In this document: positions 29,182 to 37,825 of the stretch, in pieces
How the letters are laid out: the number at the start of each line of letters is the position of its first letter
Position numbering within the stretch: the first letter of the stretch is position 1
Assembly (NCBI RefSeq): GCF_022513565.1
Contig: NZ_JAKWBE010000020.1
Coordinates: 1-64,000 of the forward strand
From: Streptomyces gilvus
GTDB lineage: Bacteria > Actinomycetota > Actinomycetes > Streptomycetales > Streptomycetaceae
Reading direction: 5' to 3'
DNA length: 64,000 nt
Made by a program: the position numbers and the translations under genes
Notes under the pieces: generated by a model
What the model saw: the letters and a program-made list of their open reading frames with translations, nothing else
The model's database searches: none
Told to the model about the DNA's origin: nothing

Positions 29182-29210
29182 CCGGAGGAGGGCGCAGCCC
29201 TCGCATCCGG
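29182..29210 (-). promoter_or_regulatory. Stem-loop in the trpC leader
   Basis: The inner stem GAGGGC/GCCCTC has a three-base loop (29188-29202) and the outer arms are CCGGA/TCCGG. It lies 80-110 nt before the trpC start and 38 nt after the DUF2752 stop. It could end the upstream transcript or control trpC. I find no leader peptide with tandem Trp codons. Confidence 0.4.
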
Positions 29211-29248
29211 TTGACGCCGGTTCCAGTACCTGGACGTTCCCCGGTTGA

Positions 29249-29698
29249 TCAAGGATGCAGCCAGCCACCGAACGGCAGGTTCCGGACAACCGTGAAGACC
29301 AGCAGCAACGCCCCCAGCGCCCACAGGTGCGCCGTACCGAGCCCGAGCCGCGTCGGCCGGCCGCGTGCCGCGCGCAGCACCCATACGGTCCACAGCACGG
29401 CGAAGAGCGGGTAGCCGACGGTGGCCAGGGCGTTGTCGTGGAGCGCCCCGAGGAAGTCGCCGTGGACGAAGGCGTGCGCGCTGCGCAGGCCACCGCAGCC
29501 GGGGCAGTACAGGCCGGTGACGGCGTACAGGGGGCAGACGGGGTAGTGGCCGGGCTGGTTGGGGTCCACCGTCCCCACGTAGGCGAAGGCCCCGGCGACG
29601 GCGGCCATGATGCCCGCGGGCACGGCGAGCCGCGCCGCCCTGGTGGGTTCGGCGCGGGCGGGCGTGACGGGCCGGCTCTCGACGTTCACGTCAGGCAT
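29249..29698 (-). CDS. DUF2752 membrane protein
   Basis: A 149-residue protein with three to four membrane helices. It has the family signature CPLYAVTGLYCPGCGGLRSAHA near residues 55-75, which holds four cysteines that may bind metal or form disulphides. The function of the family is not known. The ATG follows AGGGGGAGAA. It lies between a very strong terminator and the trpC leader, so it is probably transcribed alone or together with trpC. Confidence 0.85.
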   Translation of the reverse strand: MPDVNVESRPVTPARAEPTRAARLAVPAGIMAAVAGAFAYVGTVDPNQPGHYPVCPLYAVTGLYCPGCGGLRSAHAFVHGDFLGALHDNALATVGYPLFAVLWTVWVLRAARGRPTRLGLGTAHLWALGALLLVFTVVRNLPFGGWLHP

Positions 29699-29720
29699 TC
29701 TCCCCCTGAACGGCCGCCCC

Positions 29721-29768
29721 GCGCGCGTGAGGGGCGATCCGGCTTTCCGGATCGCCCCTCACGCGCGC
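29721..29768. terminator. Perfect 22-bp stem-loop between two trp-region genes
   Basis: Left arm 29721-29742, loop CTTT, right arm 29747-29768; all 22 pairs match, and the core is GAGGGGCGATCC. It follows the HGxxPAAW gene stop (29788) and precedes the DUF2752 start (29698), so it should end the hisI-trpE transcript. Confidence 0.85.
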
Positions 29769-29787
29769 GTGCGGTGGCCGTGCGCGT

Positions 29788-30042
29788 TCAGCTCTTGGCG
29801 TGCGCCGCCTGGCTCTTCGACAGCTCCGTCTGGAAGCTGTCGTGCGCGTCCTTCGGCTGGCCCATGCCCATCGCGCTCATCACCCAGCCGACGATGCCGC
29901 CGATGACCACGATCGCCATGCCGGCCCAGAAGCCCACGGGCTGAGCCATGACCATGAAGGCGCCCGCGACGCAGAAACCGATGAAGGCGATGATGACACC
30001 GGTCCAGGCGGCCGGGGTGTGACCGTGGCTGCTGCCCGCCAT
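29788..30042 (-). CDS. HGxxPAAW small membrane protein
   Basis: An 84-residue protein with the motif HGHTPAAW near the N-terminus, two membrane helices (GVIIAFIGFCVAGAFMVMA and GFWAGMAIVVIGGIVGWVM) and a short charged tail. Actinobacteria keep this gene next to trpE, but no function is assigned. The ATG has GAGGAG eight bases upstream. It is probably the last gene of the hisI-trpE operon. Confidence 0.87.
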   Translation of the reverse strand: MAGSSHGHTPAAWTGVIIAFIGFCVAGAFMVMAQPVGFWAGMAIVVIGGIVGWVMSAMGMGQPKDAHDSFQTELSKSQAAHAKS

Positions 30043-30100
30043 GACTTGCTCCTCGTTGCTGATTACGTGTCTGAGCCGGACGCTCACCCGACATTGTTCC

Positions 30101-30116
30101 GCACGCGCGCGCGTGC
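30101..30116. repeat. 16-bp alternating purine-pyrimidine palindrome
   Basis: GCACGCGCGCGCGTGC is a perfect palindrome of strictly alternating purine and pyrimidine, between the HGxxPAAW and TIGR02234 genes. It could extrude as a cruciform, adopt Z-DNA, or act as a weak hairpin in RNA. Confidence 0.5.
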
Positions 30117-30155
30117 GCTGCTCGGGGGTGGCCCTTCGCGCGTCGGTGCCGTCGC

Positions 30156-30797
30156 CTACGCGCTCGTCGGGTCCTCCCCGCGGTCGAGGGCCTTCCACAG
30201 GTCCTCGGGACGGTCGGGATCGATCCCGGCGGGCCTGCGCCGGGGCCTGGCCGCGCCGTCCCGCTCGTAGCGGCCGGACATCGCCGGCCAGTGGCGCCCG
30301 TAGCGCAGGGCGAGCAGTCCGGCCAGCAGGATGAGCGCGCCGCCCACCGCGGCCACGTACGGCCATGCCGTGTGGCTCAGTGCGTGCACCGTGGCCGAGG
30401 TGTCGCCGGCCGCCTGGGCGGCCTTGTCGTCGAGGGCCGAGCTGTCGGACGCGCCGAGCAGGGCCGCGGCGACCGTGCCGGCGCCGGAGAGCGCGAGCAG
30501 GGCGGCGACCAGCAGGCGGCCGGCCCGGCGGACGGCGAACACGGCGACCAGCGCGGCCAGTCCCACTATGGCCAGCGCGGCGGGGACGCCGGTGACGTCA
30601 CTGCCCTTGGCGGTCAGGGAGAAGGCGCCGCCGGCCACCGTCGTGGTGCCCTCCGACCAGCGCTGCCGGGTCGACAGCAGCGCCACGGCCGCGCCGAGCG
30701 CACCGGCCAGCAGCGCCACGGCGAGGGAGAGGCGGCCGGCCCGGACGGGTCCTGCGGCTTCGGAACGGGGATGAGGTACGGCAGTCACGTACTCCAC
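30156..30797 (-). CDS. Trp-associated membrane protein (TIGR02234 family)
   Basis: A 213-residue protein with four membrane helices. A conserved outer loop with STRQRWSEGT lies after the first helix, and a basic C-terminal tail is rich in Arg and Pro. The family occurs almost only beside actinobacterial trp genes, and a role in tryptophan physiology is guessed. The start is a GTG at 30797; a second GTG three codons on lies only three bases after GGAG. It begins 52 nt after the trpE stop. Confidence 0.85.
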   Translation of the reverse strand: MEYVTAVPHPRSEAAGPVRAGRLSLAVALLAGALGAAVALLSTRQRWSEGTTTVAGGAFSLTAKGSDVTGVPAALAIVGLAALVAVFAVRRAGRLLVAALLALSGAGTVAAALLGASDSSALDDKAAQAAGDTSATVHALSHTAWPYVAAVGGALILLAGLLALRYGRHWPAMSGRYERDGAARPRRRPAGIDPDRPEDLWKALDRGEDPTSA

Positions 30798-30849
30798 TAT
30801 CGCCCGAACCCCGGGTGAACCGTCACCCGGGGTTCACGTGAGACCCGTC

Positions 30850-32328
30850 CTACTGCCCGAGCCGGTTGGCCGTGTGGACCGCGCGCAGCACCGCCGCCGC
30901 CTTGTTGCGGCACTCCTGATCCTCGGCCACGGGGTCGGAGTCGGCGACGATGCCGGCGCCCGCCTGGACGTACGCCGTGCCGTCCCGGAGCAGGGCGGTG
31001 CGGATGGCGATGGCCGTGTCGGAGTCGCCCGCGAAGTCGAGATAGCCGACGCAGCCGCCGTACAACCCGCGCCGGGACGGCTCGAGTTCGTCGATGATCT
31101 GCATCGCGCGGGGCTTGGGGGCGCCGGAGAGGGTGCCGGCCGGGAAACAGGCCGTCAGGACGTCGAAGGCGGTGCGGCCCGCGGCGACCCGGCCGGTGAC
31201 CGTCGAGACGATGTGCATGACGTGCGAGTACCGCTCGATCGACATGAAGTCGACGACCTCGACGGAGCCCGGCTCGCAGACCCGTCCGAGGTCGTTGCGG
31301 CCGAGGTCGACCAGCATCAGGTGCTCGGCGCGCTCCTTCGGGTCCGCGAGCAGTTCGTCGGCGAGCGCCTGGTCCTCCTGCGGGGTCGAACCGCGGTGCC
31401 GGGTGCCGGCGATGGGGTGGACCATGGCCCGTCCGGCCTCGACCTTCACCAGGGCCTCGGGGGACGAACCGACGACGTCGAAGCCGTCGAAGCGGAACAG
31501 GTACATGTACGGGGAGGGGTTGGTGGCCCTGAGCACCCGGTACACGTCCAACGCGCTCGCCGTGCACGGTGTTTCGAAGCGCTGGGAGGGGACGACCTGG
31601 AAGGCCTCACCGGCGCGGATGCGTTCCTTTACGTCCTCGACGGCCGCCTGGAAGTCGGGGCCGCCCCACGTCGCGGTGTACTCGGGGAGTTCGGAGGGCG
31701 GCAGGACGGCGGGCGGCTGGGCGACCGCGCGGGACAGGTCCGCCTCCATCGCGTCCAGCCGTGCCACGGCGTCCGCGTAGGCCTCGTCGACGCCGGTGTC
31801 CAGGTCGTTGTGGTTGATCGCGTTGGCGATCAGCAGGACCGCGCCCTCCCAGTGGTCCATGACGGCCAGGTCGCTGGTGAGCAGCATGGTCAGCTCGGGC
31901 AGCCGCAGGTCGTCCCGCTCGCCGGGCCCGATCTTCTCCAGGCGGCGCACGATGTCGTAGCCGAGGTAGCCGACCATGCCGCCGGTGAAGGGCGGCATAC
32001 CCTCCTGGTGCGGGGTGTGCAGGGCCTCGATGGTGGCGCGCAGGGCGGCGAGGGGGTCGCCGTCCACGGGGACGCCGACGGGCGGGGTGCCGAGCCAGTG
32101 GGTTCCGCCGTCGCGGGAGGTCAGGGTGGCGGCGCTGCGGACGCCCACGAAGGAGTAGCGGGACCAGGAGAGGCCGTTCTCCGCGGACTCCAGCAGGAAG
32201 GTGCCGGGGCGCTCGGCGGCGAGCTTGCGGTACAGCGCGACGGGGGTGTCGCCGTCGGCGAGGAGCTTGCGCGTGACCGGGATGACACGCCGGTCGGTGG
32301 CGAGCTTGCGGAAGGTCTCGAGGTCCAT
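30850..32328 (-). CDS. trpE: Anthranilate synthase component I
   Basis: A 492-residue chorismate-using enzyme. The feedback-site motif FLLES is near residue 45. The catalytic C-terminal domain includes [33 protein letters not shown] and [13 protein letters not shown]. It makes anthranilate from chorismate with ammonia from a TrpG subunit, which is not in this window. The ATG is only 11 bases after the hisI stop, so hisI and trpE share a transcript. I see no attenuator with Trp codons. Confidence 0.96.
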   Translation of the reverse strand: MDLETFRKLATDRRVIPVTRKLLADGDTPVALYRKLAAERPGTFLLESAENGLSWSRYSFVGVRSAATLTSRDGGTHWLGTPPVGVPVDGDPLAALRATIEALHTPHQEGMPPFTGGMVGYLGYDIVRRLEKIGPGERDDLRLPELTMLLTSDLAVMDHWEGAVLLIANAINHNDLDTGVDEAYADAVARLDAMEADLSRAVAQPPAVLPPSELPEYTATWGGPDFQAAVEDVKERIRAGEAFQVVPSQRFETPCTASALDVYRVLRATNPSPYMYLFRFDGFDVVGSSPEALVKVEAGRAMVHPIAGTRHRGSTPQEDQALADELLADPKERAEHLMLVDLGRNDLGRVCEPGSVEVVDFMSIERYSHVMHIVSTVTGRVAAGRTAFDVLTACFPAGTLSGAPKPRAMQIIDELEPSRRGLYGGCVGYLDFAGDSDTAIAIRTALLRDGTAYVQAGAGIVADSDPVAEDQECRNKAAAVLRAVHTANRLGQ

Positions 32329-32339
32329 GGCGGCTGACC

Positions 32340-32750
32340 TTACTGATCCCGTGCGGGTACGGCGGAATCGGCGCCCTCGGTCTCCTTGAGGAGGACGTCC
32401 TCGTCGAAGCAGGTGCGGGCGCCGGTGTGGCAGGCGGCGCCGACCTGGTCGACCTTGACCAGCACGGTGTCGGCGTCGCAGTCCAGCGCGACCGACCTGA
32501 CCCACTGGAAGTGGCCGGAGGTGTCGCCCTTGACCCAGTACTCCTGGCGGCTGCGCGACCAGTAGGTGCAACGGCCGGTGGTGAGCGTGCGGTGCAGCGC
32601 CTCGTCGTCCATCCAGCCGAGCATCAGCACCTCACCGGTGTCGTACTGCTGGGCGATCGCCGGGAGGAGCCCGTCGGCGCTGCGCTTGAGCCGCGCGGCG
32701 ATCTCGGGGGCGAGGCTGCTGGGCCGGGGGGTACCGGTCGTACTGGTCAT
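32340..32750 (-). CDS. hisI: Phosphoribosyl-AMP cyclohydrolase
   Basis: A 136-residue zinc/magnesium enzyme of histidine synthesis that opens the adenine ring of PR-AMP. It has the metal motif [14 protein letters not shown] near residue 90 and zinc cysteines in CHTGARTC near residue 110. [17 protein letters not shown] is the family core. There is no fused HisE domain. The start ATG is at 32750; a second ATG nine bases upstream is possible. It is separated from the main his operon and leads the trpE transcript. Confidence 0.95.
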   Translation of the reverse strand: MTSTTGTPRPSSLAPEIAARLKRSADGLLPAIAQQYDTGEVLMLGWMDDEALHRTLTTGRCTYWSRSRQEYWVKGDTSGHFQWVRSVALDCDADTVLVKVDQVGAACHTGARTCFDEDVLLKETEGADSAVPARDQ

Positions 32751-32833
32751 GGGTGCCATTGTGCCGCGCGCCACTGACAGTGACGGGCCGTGTCCACTGT
32801 GCGGACCTGGAGGGTGGTCGTAGGCTGGCTGGC

Positions 32834-33469
32834 ATGTCGACATTCGCCAAGCGTGAACGACTTCTTCTGGCCGACCTGTTGGAGGCCGAGGGCCCCGACG
32901 CCCCGACCCTGTGCGAGGGCTGGCTCACCCGTGATCTCGCCGCGCACGTGGTGGTGCGCGAGCGCCGCCCCGACGCCGCCGGTGGCATACTGATCAAGCA
33001 GCTCGCGCCGCGCCTCGAGCGGGTGATGGCGGAGTTCACCGCGAAGCCGTACGAGGAGCTGATCCAGCTCATCCGCACGGGCCCGCCCCGCTTCTCGCCG
33101 TTCCAGCTCAAGCAGGTGGACGAGCTGTCGAACACGGTCGAGTTCTACGTCCACACGGAGGACGTCCGCCGGGCCCGGCCGGACTGGAGCCCGCGCGAGC
33201 TGGACCAGGTCTTCCAGGACACGCTGTGGTCGCGGCTGGAGCGTTCGGCCCGGCTGATGGGCCGCAGTGCCCCGACCGGCCTGGTGCTGCGCCGCCCCGA
33301 CGGCCAGACGGCGGTCGCCCACCGCGGCACCCCGGTCGTCACGGTCACCGGCGAACCGTCCGAACTGCTGCTGTTCTCCTACGGCCGCCAGAGCGCCGCC
33401 AAAGTCGAACTGGACGGCGACAAGGAAGCAATCACCAGGCTCCACGAGGCAAAGCAACTCGGCATCTGA
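32834..33469 (+). CDS. TIGR03085-family metal-binding protein (DinB/mycothiol-related)
   Basis: A 211-residue protein of the TIGR03085 family, whose N-terminal part resembles the DinB/maleylpyruvate-isomerase fold used by mycothiol-dependent enzymes. It shows [22 protein letters not shown] near residue 25 and [15 protein letters not shown] near residue 100, which hold the likely metal-binding histidines. There is no signal peptide. The reaction is unknown. It is divergent from hisI with an 83-nt shared leader, and is followed by the 41-bp repeat region. Confidence 0.8.
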   Translation: MSTFAKRERLLLADLLEAEGPDAPTLCEGWLTRDLAAHVVVRERRPDAAGGILIKQLAPRLERVMAEFTAKPYEELIQLIRTGPPRFSPFQLKQVDELSNTVEFYVHTEDVRRARPDWSPRELDQVFQDTLWSRLERSARLMGRSAPTGLVLRRPDGQTAVAHRGTPVVTVTGEPSELLLFSYGRQSAAKVELDGDKEAITRLHEAKQLGI

Positions 33470-33573
33470 CAAGCCAACGGCCGGGTCTGGGGGCACGGCA
33501 CGCGGCGCATCTGACCAGGCACCGCCGGATCCAGGGGCCACGCGGCGCATCCGACGCGGCCCCGGCCGGATCC

Positions 33574-33590
33574 GGGGGCGCGGCGCCCCC
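33574..33590. terminator. Short GC stem-loop after the TIGR03085 gene
   Basis: GGGGGCG and CGCCCCC pair around a three-base loop, 105 nt past the upstream stop. This is at the left edge of the repeat region between convergent genes. Confidence 0.5.
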
Positions 33591-33609
33591 ACGTCACCGC
33601 CCCGACCGC

Positions 33610-33938
33610 ATCCACGACATGCGGCCCGCCCACACCACCACCCCAACCCGATCCACGACACGCGGCCCGCCCACGCCACCACTCCGACCGCATCCACGTC
33701 AGCGCCCGACCGGTTCCACCGCACTTGGCCCGCCCACGTCACCGCCCCCCCCCGACCCGATCCACGACACGCGCGCGGCCCGCCCACACCACCACCCCGA
33801 CCGGATCCACGACACGCGGCCCGCCCACACCACCACCCCGACCGGATCCACGACACGCGGCCCGCCCACACCACCACCCCGACCGGATCCACGACACGCG
33901 GCCCGCCCACACCACCACCCCGACCGGATCCAGGGCGC
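33610..33938. repeat. 41-bp tandem repeat array, G-rich on the minus strand
   Basis: Copies of the unit starting ATCCACGACACGCGGCCC begin at 33610, 33651, 33692 (degenerate), 33760, 33805, 33846, 33887 and 33928 (partial). The copies at 33805, 33846 and 33887 are identical or nearly so; the one at 33760 has four extra bases. The period is not a multiple of three and no unique spacers occur, so it is neither a coding repeat nor a CRISPR array. The minus strand has runs such as GGGGTGGTGGTGTGGGCGGG that could form quadruplexes. Flanking 33480-33609 contains decayed versions. No gene lies in 33470-33974. Confidence 0.85.
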
Positions 33939-33974
33939 GTGGCGCGTCACCGCCCCGCCCGGCCCCTGCGCGCC

Positions 33975-35231
33975 TCAGCGGGGCAGTTCCGCGCGCCGCA
34001 GGGCGCCCGCGCCCAGCGCGACCGCCCCGCCCAGCCCGCACACCGCCGCGCTCGCCACGTACACCGGCCCCGTGCCCCACGCGCCGATCGCCGCGGCCGT
34101 CAGGGGCATGCTGAGGGGGGTCAGGCCGAGGCTGACCAGGCTGGCGACCGCGGTGACGCGGCCGAGGTAGGCGGGGGCGGCGTGGGTCTGCAGCAGGGCC
34201 GTGCACATGGCGCCGCTGAGCCCCGCCAGCAGCCCGACGGCGAGTGCCGTGCCCACTGCCGCGAGGAGGCTCGGCACGAAGGCCAGCGCCCCTATGGCGA
34301 CCGCCCCCGCGAGCAGCGCCCATCCCGCCACCCGCCCGGCGTGCGGCAGCCGTCCCCGCACGGCCAGCAGCAGCGACACGAACCCCGCGCCGACGCCGAA
34401 CCCGGCCAGTACCCAGCCCATCCCGGAGGCCCCCCACCCGCGCTCGTCGGCGAGCAGTGTCAGCCCCACGTTGAACGGCCCGACGAACCCGAGGTCTCCC
34501 AGGGCGATGGCCAGGACCAGCGGAGCCAGGACACGGTGACGGCGGATGTACCGCAGGCCTGCCACCAGGTCGGCCCAGGCCGTGCCGCCCTGCCCGTCCA
34601 CCGCGTCGTCCGGCGGCAGCTCCCGCATCCGTACGGAGACCAGCAGCGGCACGGACACGGCGATCAGCAGCCCCGCGAGCCCGAACGCGGCCGCCGCCCC
34701 GCCCACCGCCACACCGAGCCCGCCGAGCGGCGCGCCCACGACGACGGCGAACCGGTACGCGAGACCCCGCATGCCCTGCACCCGGGCGAGCTGCCCCCGG
34801 CCGGTGATCCGGGCGGGCAGCGCCCCCACAGCGGGCACGAACACGGCGTCCACAATGCCGAAGACCAGCGCGAGCGCGGCGAGCGGCCACAGCCCCGGGC
34901 CGGTGAGGAACAGCAGCGCCGCCACGGCGAGGACGGCCGCGCAGCGCACCGCGTCACTGCCGATGACGACCCGGCGCGGCCCGAACCGGTCGGCGACCAC
35001 TCCCCCGCCCAGCATCAGCACCGCGCGCGGGAGAGCGCTGACGGACATCACGAGCCCGGCCTGGGCGGGGGTGCCCGCCTGTACCGCGGCCCAGGACAGG
35101 GCGACGTAGTACACGCCGTCGCCGGCCATCGAGGAGGCGTAGGCGCCGACCCAGCGCAGGACGTTGCCGTCCCGGTGGGCGGGCTTCTCGGGAGTGGTGA
35201 CCGTGGCCGTGCTCTCGAGCCCGGTGGTCAT
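33975..35231 (-). CDS. Major facilitator superfamily exporter
   Basis: A 418-residue protein with about 12 membrane helices. It has the MFS motif A region GGGVVADRFGPRRVV between helices 2 and 3, and a central loop with MRELPPDD. The N-terminal half resembles the enterobactin exporter/macrolide efflux group of MFS proteins. The substrate is unknown. The ATG follows GAGAGGACC, and the start codon precedes the regulator gene stop by 12 nt, so the two form an operon with the ArsR-type gene first. Confidence 0.86.
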   Translation of the reverse strand: MTTGLESTATVTTPEKPAHRDGNVLRWVGAYASSMAGDGVYYVALSWAAVQAGTPAQAGLVMSVSALPRAVLMLGGGVVADRFGPRRVVIGSDAVRCAAVLAVAALLFLTGPGLWPLAALALVFGIVDAVFVPAVGALPARITGRGQLARVQGMRGLAYRFAVVVGAPLGGLGVAVGGAAAAFGLAGLLIAVSVPLLVSVRMRELPPDDAVDGQGGTAWADLVAGLRYIRRHRVLAPLVLAIALGDLGFVGPFNVGLTLLADERGWGASGMGWVLAGFGVGAGFVSLLLAVRGRLPHAGRVAGWALLAGAVAIGALAFVPSLLAAVGTALAVGLLAGLSGAMCTALLQTHAAPAYLGRVTAVASLVSLGLTPLSMPLTAAAIGAWGTGPVYVASAAVCGLGGAVALGAGALRRAELPR

Positions 35232-35242
35232 GCGCGGTCCTC

Positions 35243-35830
35243 TCAGAGACGGAAGGGGAAGCCGTACGTGTGCACCGCGACGTTCTCCCGGCCCTCGGTG
35301 TCGCCGGCGGCCATGGCGGCCCGGCCGTGCTCCTCGTAGCGGCGCACGAGGGCGTTCATCTCCTTGGCCAGTTCGAGCAGCTCGTCGCTGGTCAGGTGCA
35401 GCAGCCACTCGGAGAAGTCGGACGCCCTGGTCCATGGGTCGCTCCACTGCGCGCGCTCGTCGAGGTGGCGTCGGACCATGTCGACCCGCTGTTCGAAGAA
35501 GAGACGGCTGGCCGCTATGTGCGCTGCTGCCTTCTCGGGGGCGTCCCGGAAGTCGACGTCCCGGATGCTCACGCCGTCCGAGGCGGGCCGCCACCAGCGC
35601 TCGCGCCCGTCCCCGCGCGGCTCGGCCTCCTCGATCAGGCCGTGCGCGGCCAGCTTGCGGAGGTGGTAGCTGACCAGCGACACCGCCTCGTCGACCTGCT
35701 CGGAGAGCTGGGACGCGGTGGCCGTCCGCGCGATGATCAGCAGCCGGTACAGCTGCGCCCGCAACGGATGCGCGAGCGCCTTGAGGGTGCCCACGTCCGT
35801 GATGCGTCGGTCTCTCTCGCGGTCGGCCAT
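35243..35830 (-). CDS. ArsR-type winged helix regulator
   Basis: A 195-residue regulator. The winged helix-turn-helix (residues 10-85) has LKALAHPLRAQLYRLL, then ATASQLSEQVDEAVSLVSYHLRKLAAHGLIEE. A longer C-terminal helical region probably binds ligand or dimerises. It precedes and likely controls the MFS exporter. The ATG at 35830 lies 12 nt from a large palindrome. No metal-binding cysteine pair is visible, so a small-molecule signal is more likely than a metal. Confidence 0.84.
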   Translation of the reverse strand: MADRERDRRITDVGTLKALAHPLRAQLYRLLIIARTATASQLSEQVDEAVSLVSYHLRKLAAHGLIEEAEPRGDGRERWWRPASDGVSIRDVDFRDAPEKAAAHIAASRLFFEQRVDMVRRHLDERAQWSDPWTRASDFSEWLLHLTSDELLELAKEMNALVRRYEEHGRAAMAAGDTEGRENVAVHTYGFPFRL

Positions 35831-35842
35831 GCCCTCACGGTA

Positions 35843-35894
35843 GAAGCGAAAGAAAAGTTGCACAATCTTTTTTGCGCAACTTCCCTTTCGCTTC
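35843..35894. promoter_or_regulatory. 52-nt interrupted palindrome: operator or his terminator
   Basis: Outer arms GAAGCGAAAG/CTTTCGCTTC and inner arms AAGTTGCACAA/TTGCGCAACTT pair with only three mismatches in 23, around the centre TCTTTT. It lies 12-64 nt upstream of the ArsR-type gene and 52 nt past the hisF stop. On the minus strand the inner stem is followed by TTCTTTC, so it could end the his transcript. An autoregulatory operator is equally likely. Direct repeats of GCCGTGCGAA lie beside it at 35901 and 35915. Confidence 0.65.
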
Positions 35895-35946
35895 CGCGAT
35901 GCCGTGCGAAGGGTGCCGTGCGAACGATGCCGTCAGAAGAGGGCCG

Positions 35947-36702
35947 TCAGCGGACGGGATGTCCCGCGTCTCTGAGGGCCTGCTTCACTTCGCCGATCCG
36001 TAGGTCGCCGAAGTGGAAGACCGAGGCGGCCAGGACGGCGTCCGCGCCCGCGGCGATGGCCGGCGGGAAGTGGTCCAGCTTGCCCGCGCCGCCCGACGCG
36101 ATCACGGGGACGGTGACGTGCTTGCGGACGGCCTGGATCATCTCCACGTCGTAGCCGTCCTTGGTGCCGTCGGCGTCCATGGAGTTCAGCAGGATCTCCC
36201 CCGCCCCCAGCTCGGCGGCCCGGTGCGCCCACTCGACGGCGTCGATGCCGGTGCCGCGGCGGCCGCCGTGCGTGGTGACCTCGAAGGAGCCCTCGGGGGT
36301 GCGCCGCGCGTCCACCGAGAGGACCAGCACCTGCCGGCCGAAGCGCTCGGCGATCTCCCGGATCAGGTCGGGACGGGCGATCGCGGCGGTGTTGACGCCC
36401 ACCTTGTCCGCGCCCGCCCGCAGCAGCTTGTCGACGTCCTCCGCCGTGCGCACGCCGCCGCCGACGGTCAGCGGGATGAAGACCTGCTCGGCCGTCCGGC
36501 GCACCACGTCGTAGGTCGTCTCGCGGTCGCCGGACGACGCGGTGATGTCCAGGAAGGTCAGCTCGTCGGCGCCCTCGGCGTCGTACACCTTGGCCATCTC
36601 GACGGGGTCGCCCGCGTCGCGCAGGTTCTGGAAGTTGACGCCCTTGACGACCCGGCCGTTGTCCACGTCCAGGCAGGGGATGACTCGGACCGCCAGGGTC
36701 AT
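35947..36702 (-). CDS. hisF: Imidazole glycerol phosphate synthase cyclase subunit
   Basis: A 251-residue TIM barrel that joins ammonia from HisH with PRFAR to give imidazole glycerol phosphate and AICAR. Catalytic aspartates are in [13 protein letters not shown] (residue 11) and LSVDARRTP near residue 130. [10 protein letters not shown] and ASGGAGKLD are phosphate sites. The ATG overlaps the ridA stop as ATGA. It is the last gene of the his operon. Confidence 0.97.
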   Translation of the reverse strand: MTLAVRVIPCLDVDNGRVVKGVNFQNLRDAGDPVEMAKVYDAEGADELTFLDITASSGDRETTYDVVRRTAEQVFIPLTVGGGVRTAEDVDKLLRAGADKVGVNTAAIARPDLIREIAERFGRQVLVLSVDARRTPEGSFEVTTHGGRRGTGIDAVEWAHRAAELGAGEILLNSMDADGTKDGYDVEMIQAVRKHVTVPVIASGGAGKLDHFPPAIAAGADAVLAASVFHFGDLRIGEVKQALRDAGHPVR

Positions 36703-37103
36703 GAATCCACGGCTCCTCTGTATGCCTCTAGTTCCACCGAGACCAGCACGCGCGGGTCGACGAAGCCCTCCACCACCAGCAGGGTGGCCACCGGGCGCAC
36801 GGAGTCGAACAGCTCCTTGTGGGCCCGGCCGACCTCGTCGACGTCCCGCGGATGCGCGAGGTACACGCGCGTGCGGATCACGGACTCGATGCCGAGCCCG
36901 AACTCGGCGATCGCCTCCAGCGCGCTGGCGAAGGCCACCTTGGCCTGCTCGTACGGGTCGCCCTCGCCGTACAGCACATCGCCCTTGAAGGACGTGGTGC
37001 CCGCCACCAGCACATGGTCGCCCGCCGCCACGGCGCGCGCGAAACCGAAGGTCTCTTCCCAGGACGTTCCGCTCTGCACACGCCGTACGGCTTCGGACTT
37101 CAT
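36699..37103 (-). CDS. RidA/YjgF-family protein in the his operon
   Basis: A 134-residue RidA-like protein. It has the usual internal pattern [28 protein letters not shown], and the conserved arginine in [11 protein letters not shown] near residue 92. Canonical RidA hydrolyses reactive enamine/imine intermediates of PLP enzymes; this subgroup carries F rather than the usual residues near the start, so activity is unproven. Both ends overlap neighbours by four bases (hisA and hisF), showing a firm place in the operon. Confidence 0.85.
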   Translation of the reverse strand: MKSEAVRRVQSGTSWEETFGFARAVAAGDHVLVAGTTSFKGDVLYGEGDPYEQAKVAFASALEAIAEFGLGIESVIRTRVYLAHPRDVDEVGRAHKELFDSVRPVATLLVVEGFVDPRVLVSVELEAYRGAVDS

Positions 37104-37825
37104 GACGCCACAGCCTCCAAGGCCTCTTCCAGGGTGAACGCCTTCGCGTACAGGGCCTTCCCGACGATCGAGCCCTCGACACCGAGGGGGACCAGTTCGG
37201 CGATGGCGCGCAGGTCGTCGAGGGACGAGACGCCGCCCGAGGCCACGACCGGGCGGTCCGTCGCCGCGCAGACGTTCTTCAGGAGCTCCAGGTTCGGGCC
37301 CTGGAGGGTGCCGTCCTTGGCGATGTCGGTGACGACGTAGCGGGCGCAGCCCTCCTTGTTGAGGCGCTCCAGCGTCTCGTAGAGGTCGCCGCCGTCCCGT
37401 GTCCAGCCACGGCCACGGAGGGTCGTGCCGCGTACGTCGAGGCCCACCGCGATCTTGTCGCCGTGCTCGGCGATGACCTTGGCGACCCACTGAGGGGTCT
37501 CCAGGGCGGCCGTGCCGAGGTTCACCCGTGTGCAGCCGGTGGCGAGGGCGGCGGCGAGGGTGTCGTCGTCGCGGATGCCGCCGGACAGCTCCACCTTGAT
37601 GTCCATCGCCTTGGTCACCTCGGCGATCAGCGCGCGGTTGTCGCCGGTGCCGAAGGCGGCGTCCAGGTCGACCAGGTGCAGCCACTCGGCGCCCGACCGC
37701 TGCCAGGCGAGGGCGGCCTCCAGCGGGGAGCCGTAGGAGGTCTCCGTGCCGGACTCGCCGTGGACGAGTCGGACGGCCTGGCCGTCGCGGACGTCGACGG
37801 CGGGGAGGAGTTCGAGCTTGCTCAC
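37100..37825 (-). CDS. priA: Phosphoribosyl isomerase A (HisA, probably dual PriA)
   Basis: A 241-residue TIM barrel with catalytic aspartates in [13 protein letters not shown] (residue 11) and [15 protein letters not shown] near residue 130, plus LSGGIRDDD. In Streptomyces the hisA gene encodes PriA, which isomerises both ProFAR (histidine) and PRA (tryptophan). The window has trpA, B, C, E but no trpF, which agrees. The GTG start overlaps the hisH stop as GTGA. The HisA assignment is firm; dual activity is inferred from the genus and the missing trpF. Confidence 0.95.
   Translation of the reverse strand: MSKLELLPAVDVRDGQAVRLVHGESGTETSYGSPLEAALAWQRSGAEWLHLVDLDAAFGTGDNRALIAEVTKAMDIKVELSGGIRDDDTLAAALATGCTRVNLGTAALETPQWVAKVIAEHGDKIAVGLDVRGTTLRGRGWTRDGGDLYETLERLNKEGCARYVVTDIAKDGTLQGPNLELLKNVCAATDRPVVASGGVSSLDDLRAIAELVPLGVEGSIVGKALYAKAFTLEEALEAVAS

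Noticed and set aside
32329-32339. trpE attenuator
   Set aside because: Only 11 bases separate trpE from hisI, leaving no room for a leader peptide and alternative stems.
33610-33938. CRISPR array
   Set aside because: The units are head-to-tail with no unique spacers between them and no cas genes nearby.
33485-33970. Proline/histidine-rich protein encoded by the repeats
   Set aside because: The 41-bp period shifts the frame at each copy, there is no ribosome site, and codon bias is absent.
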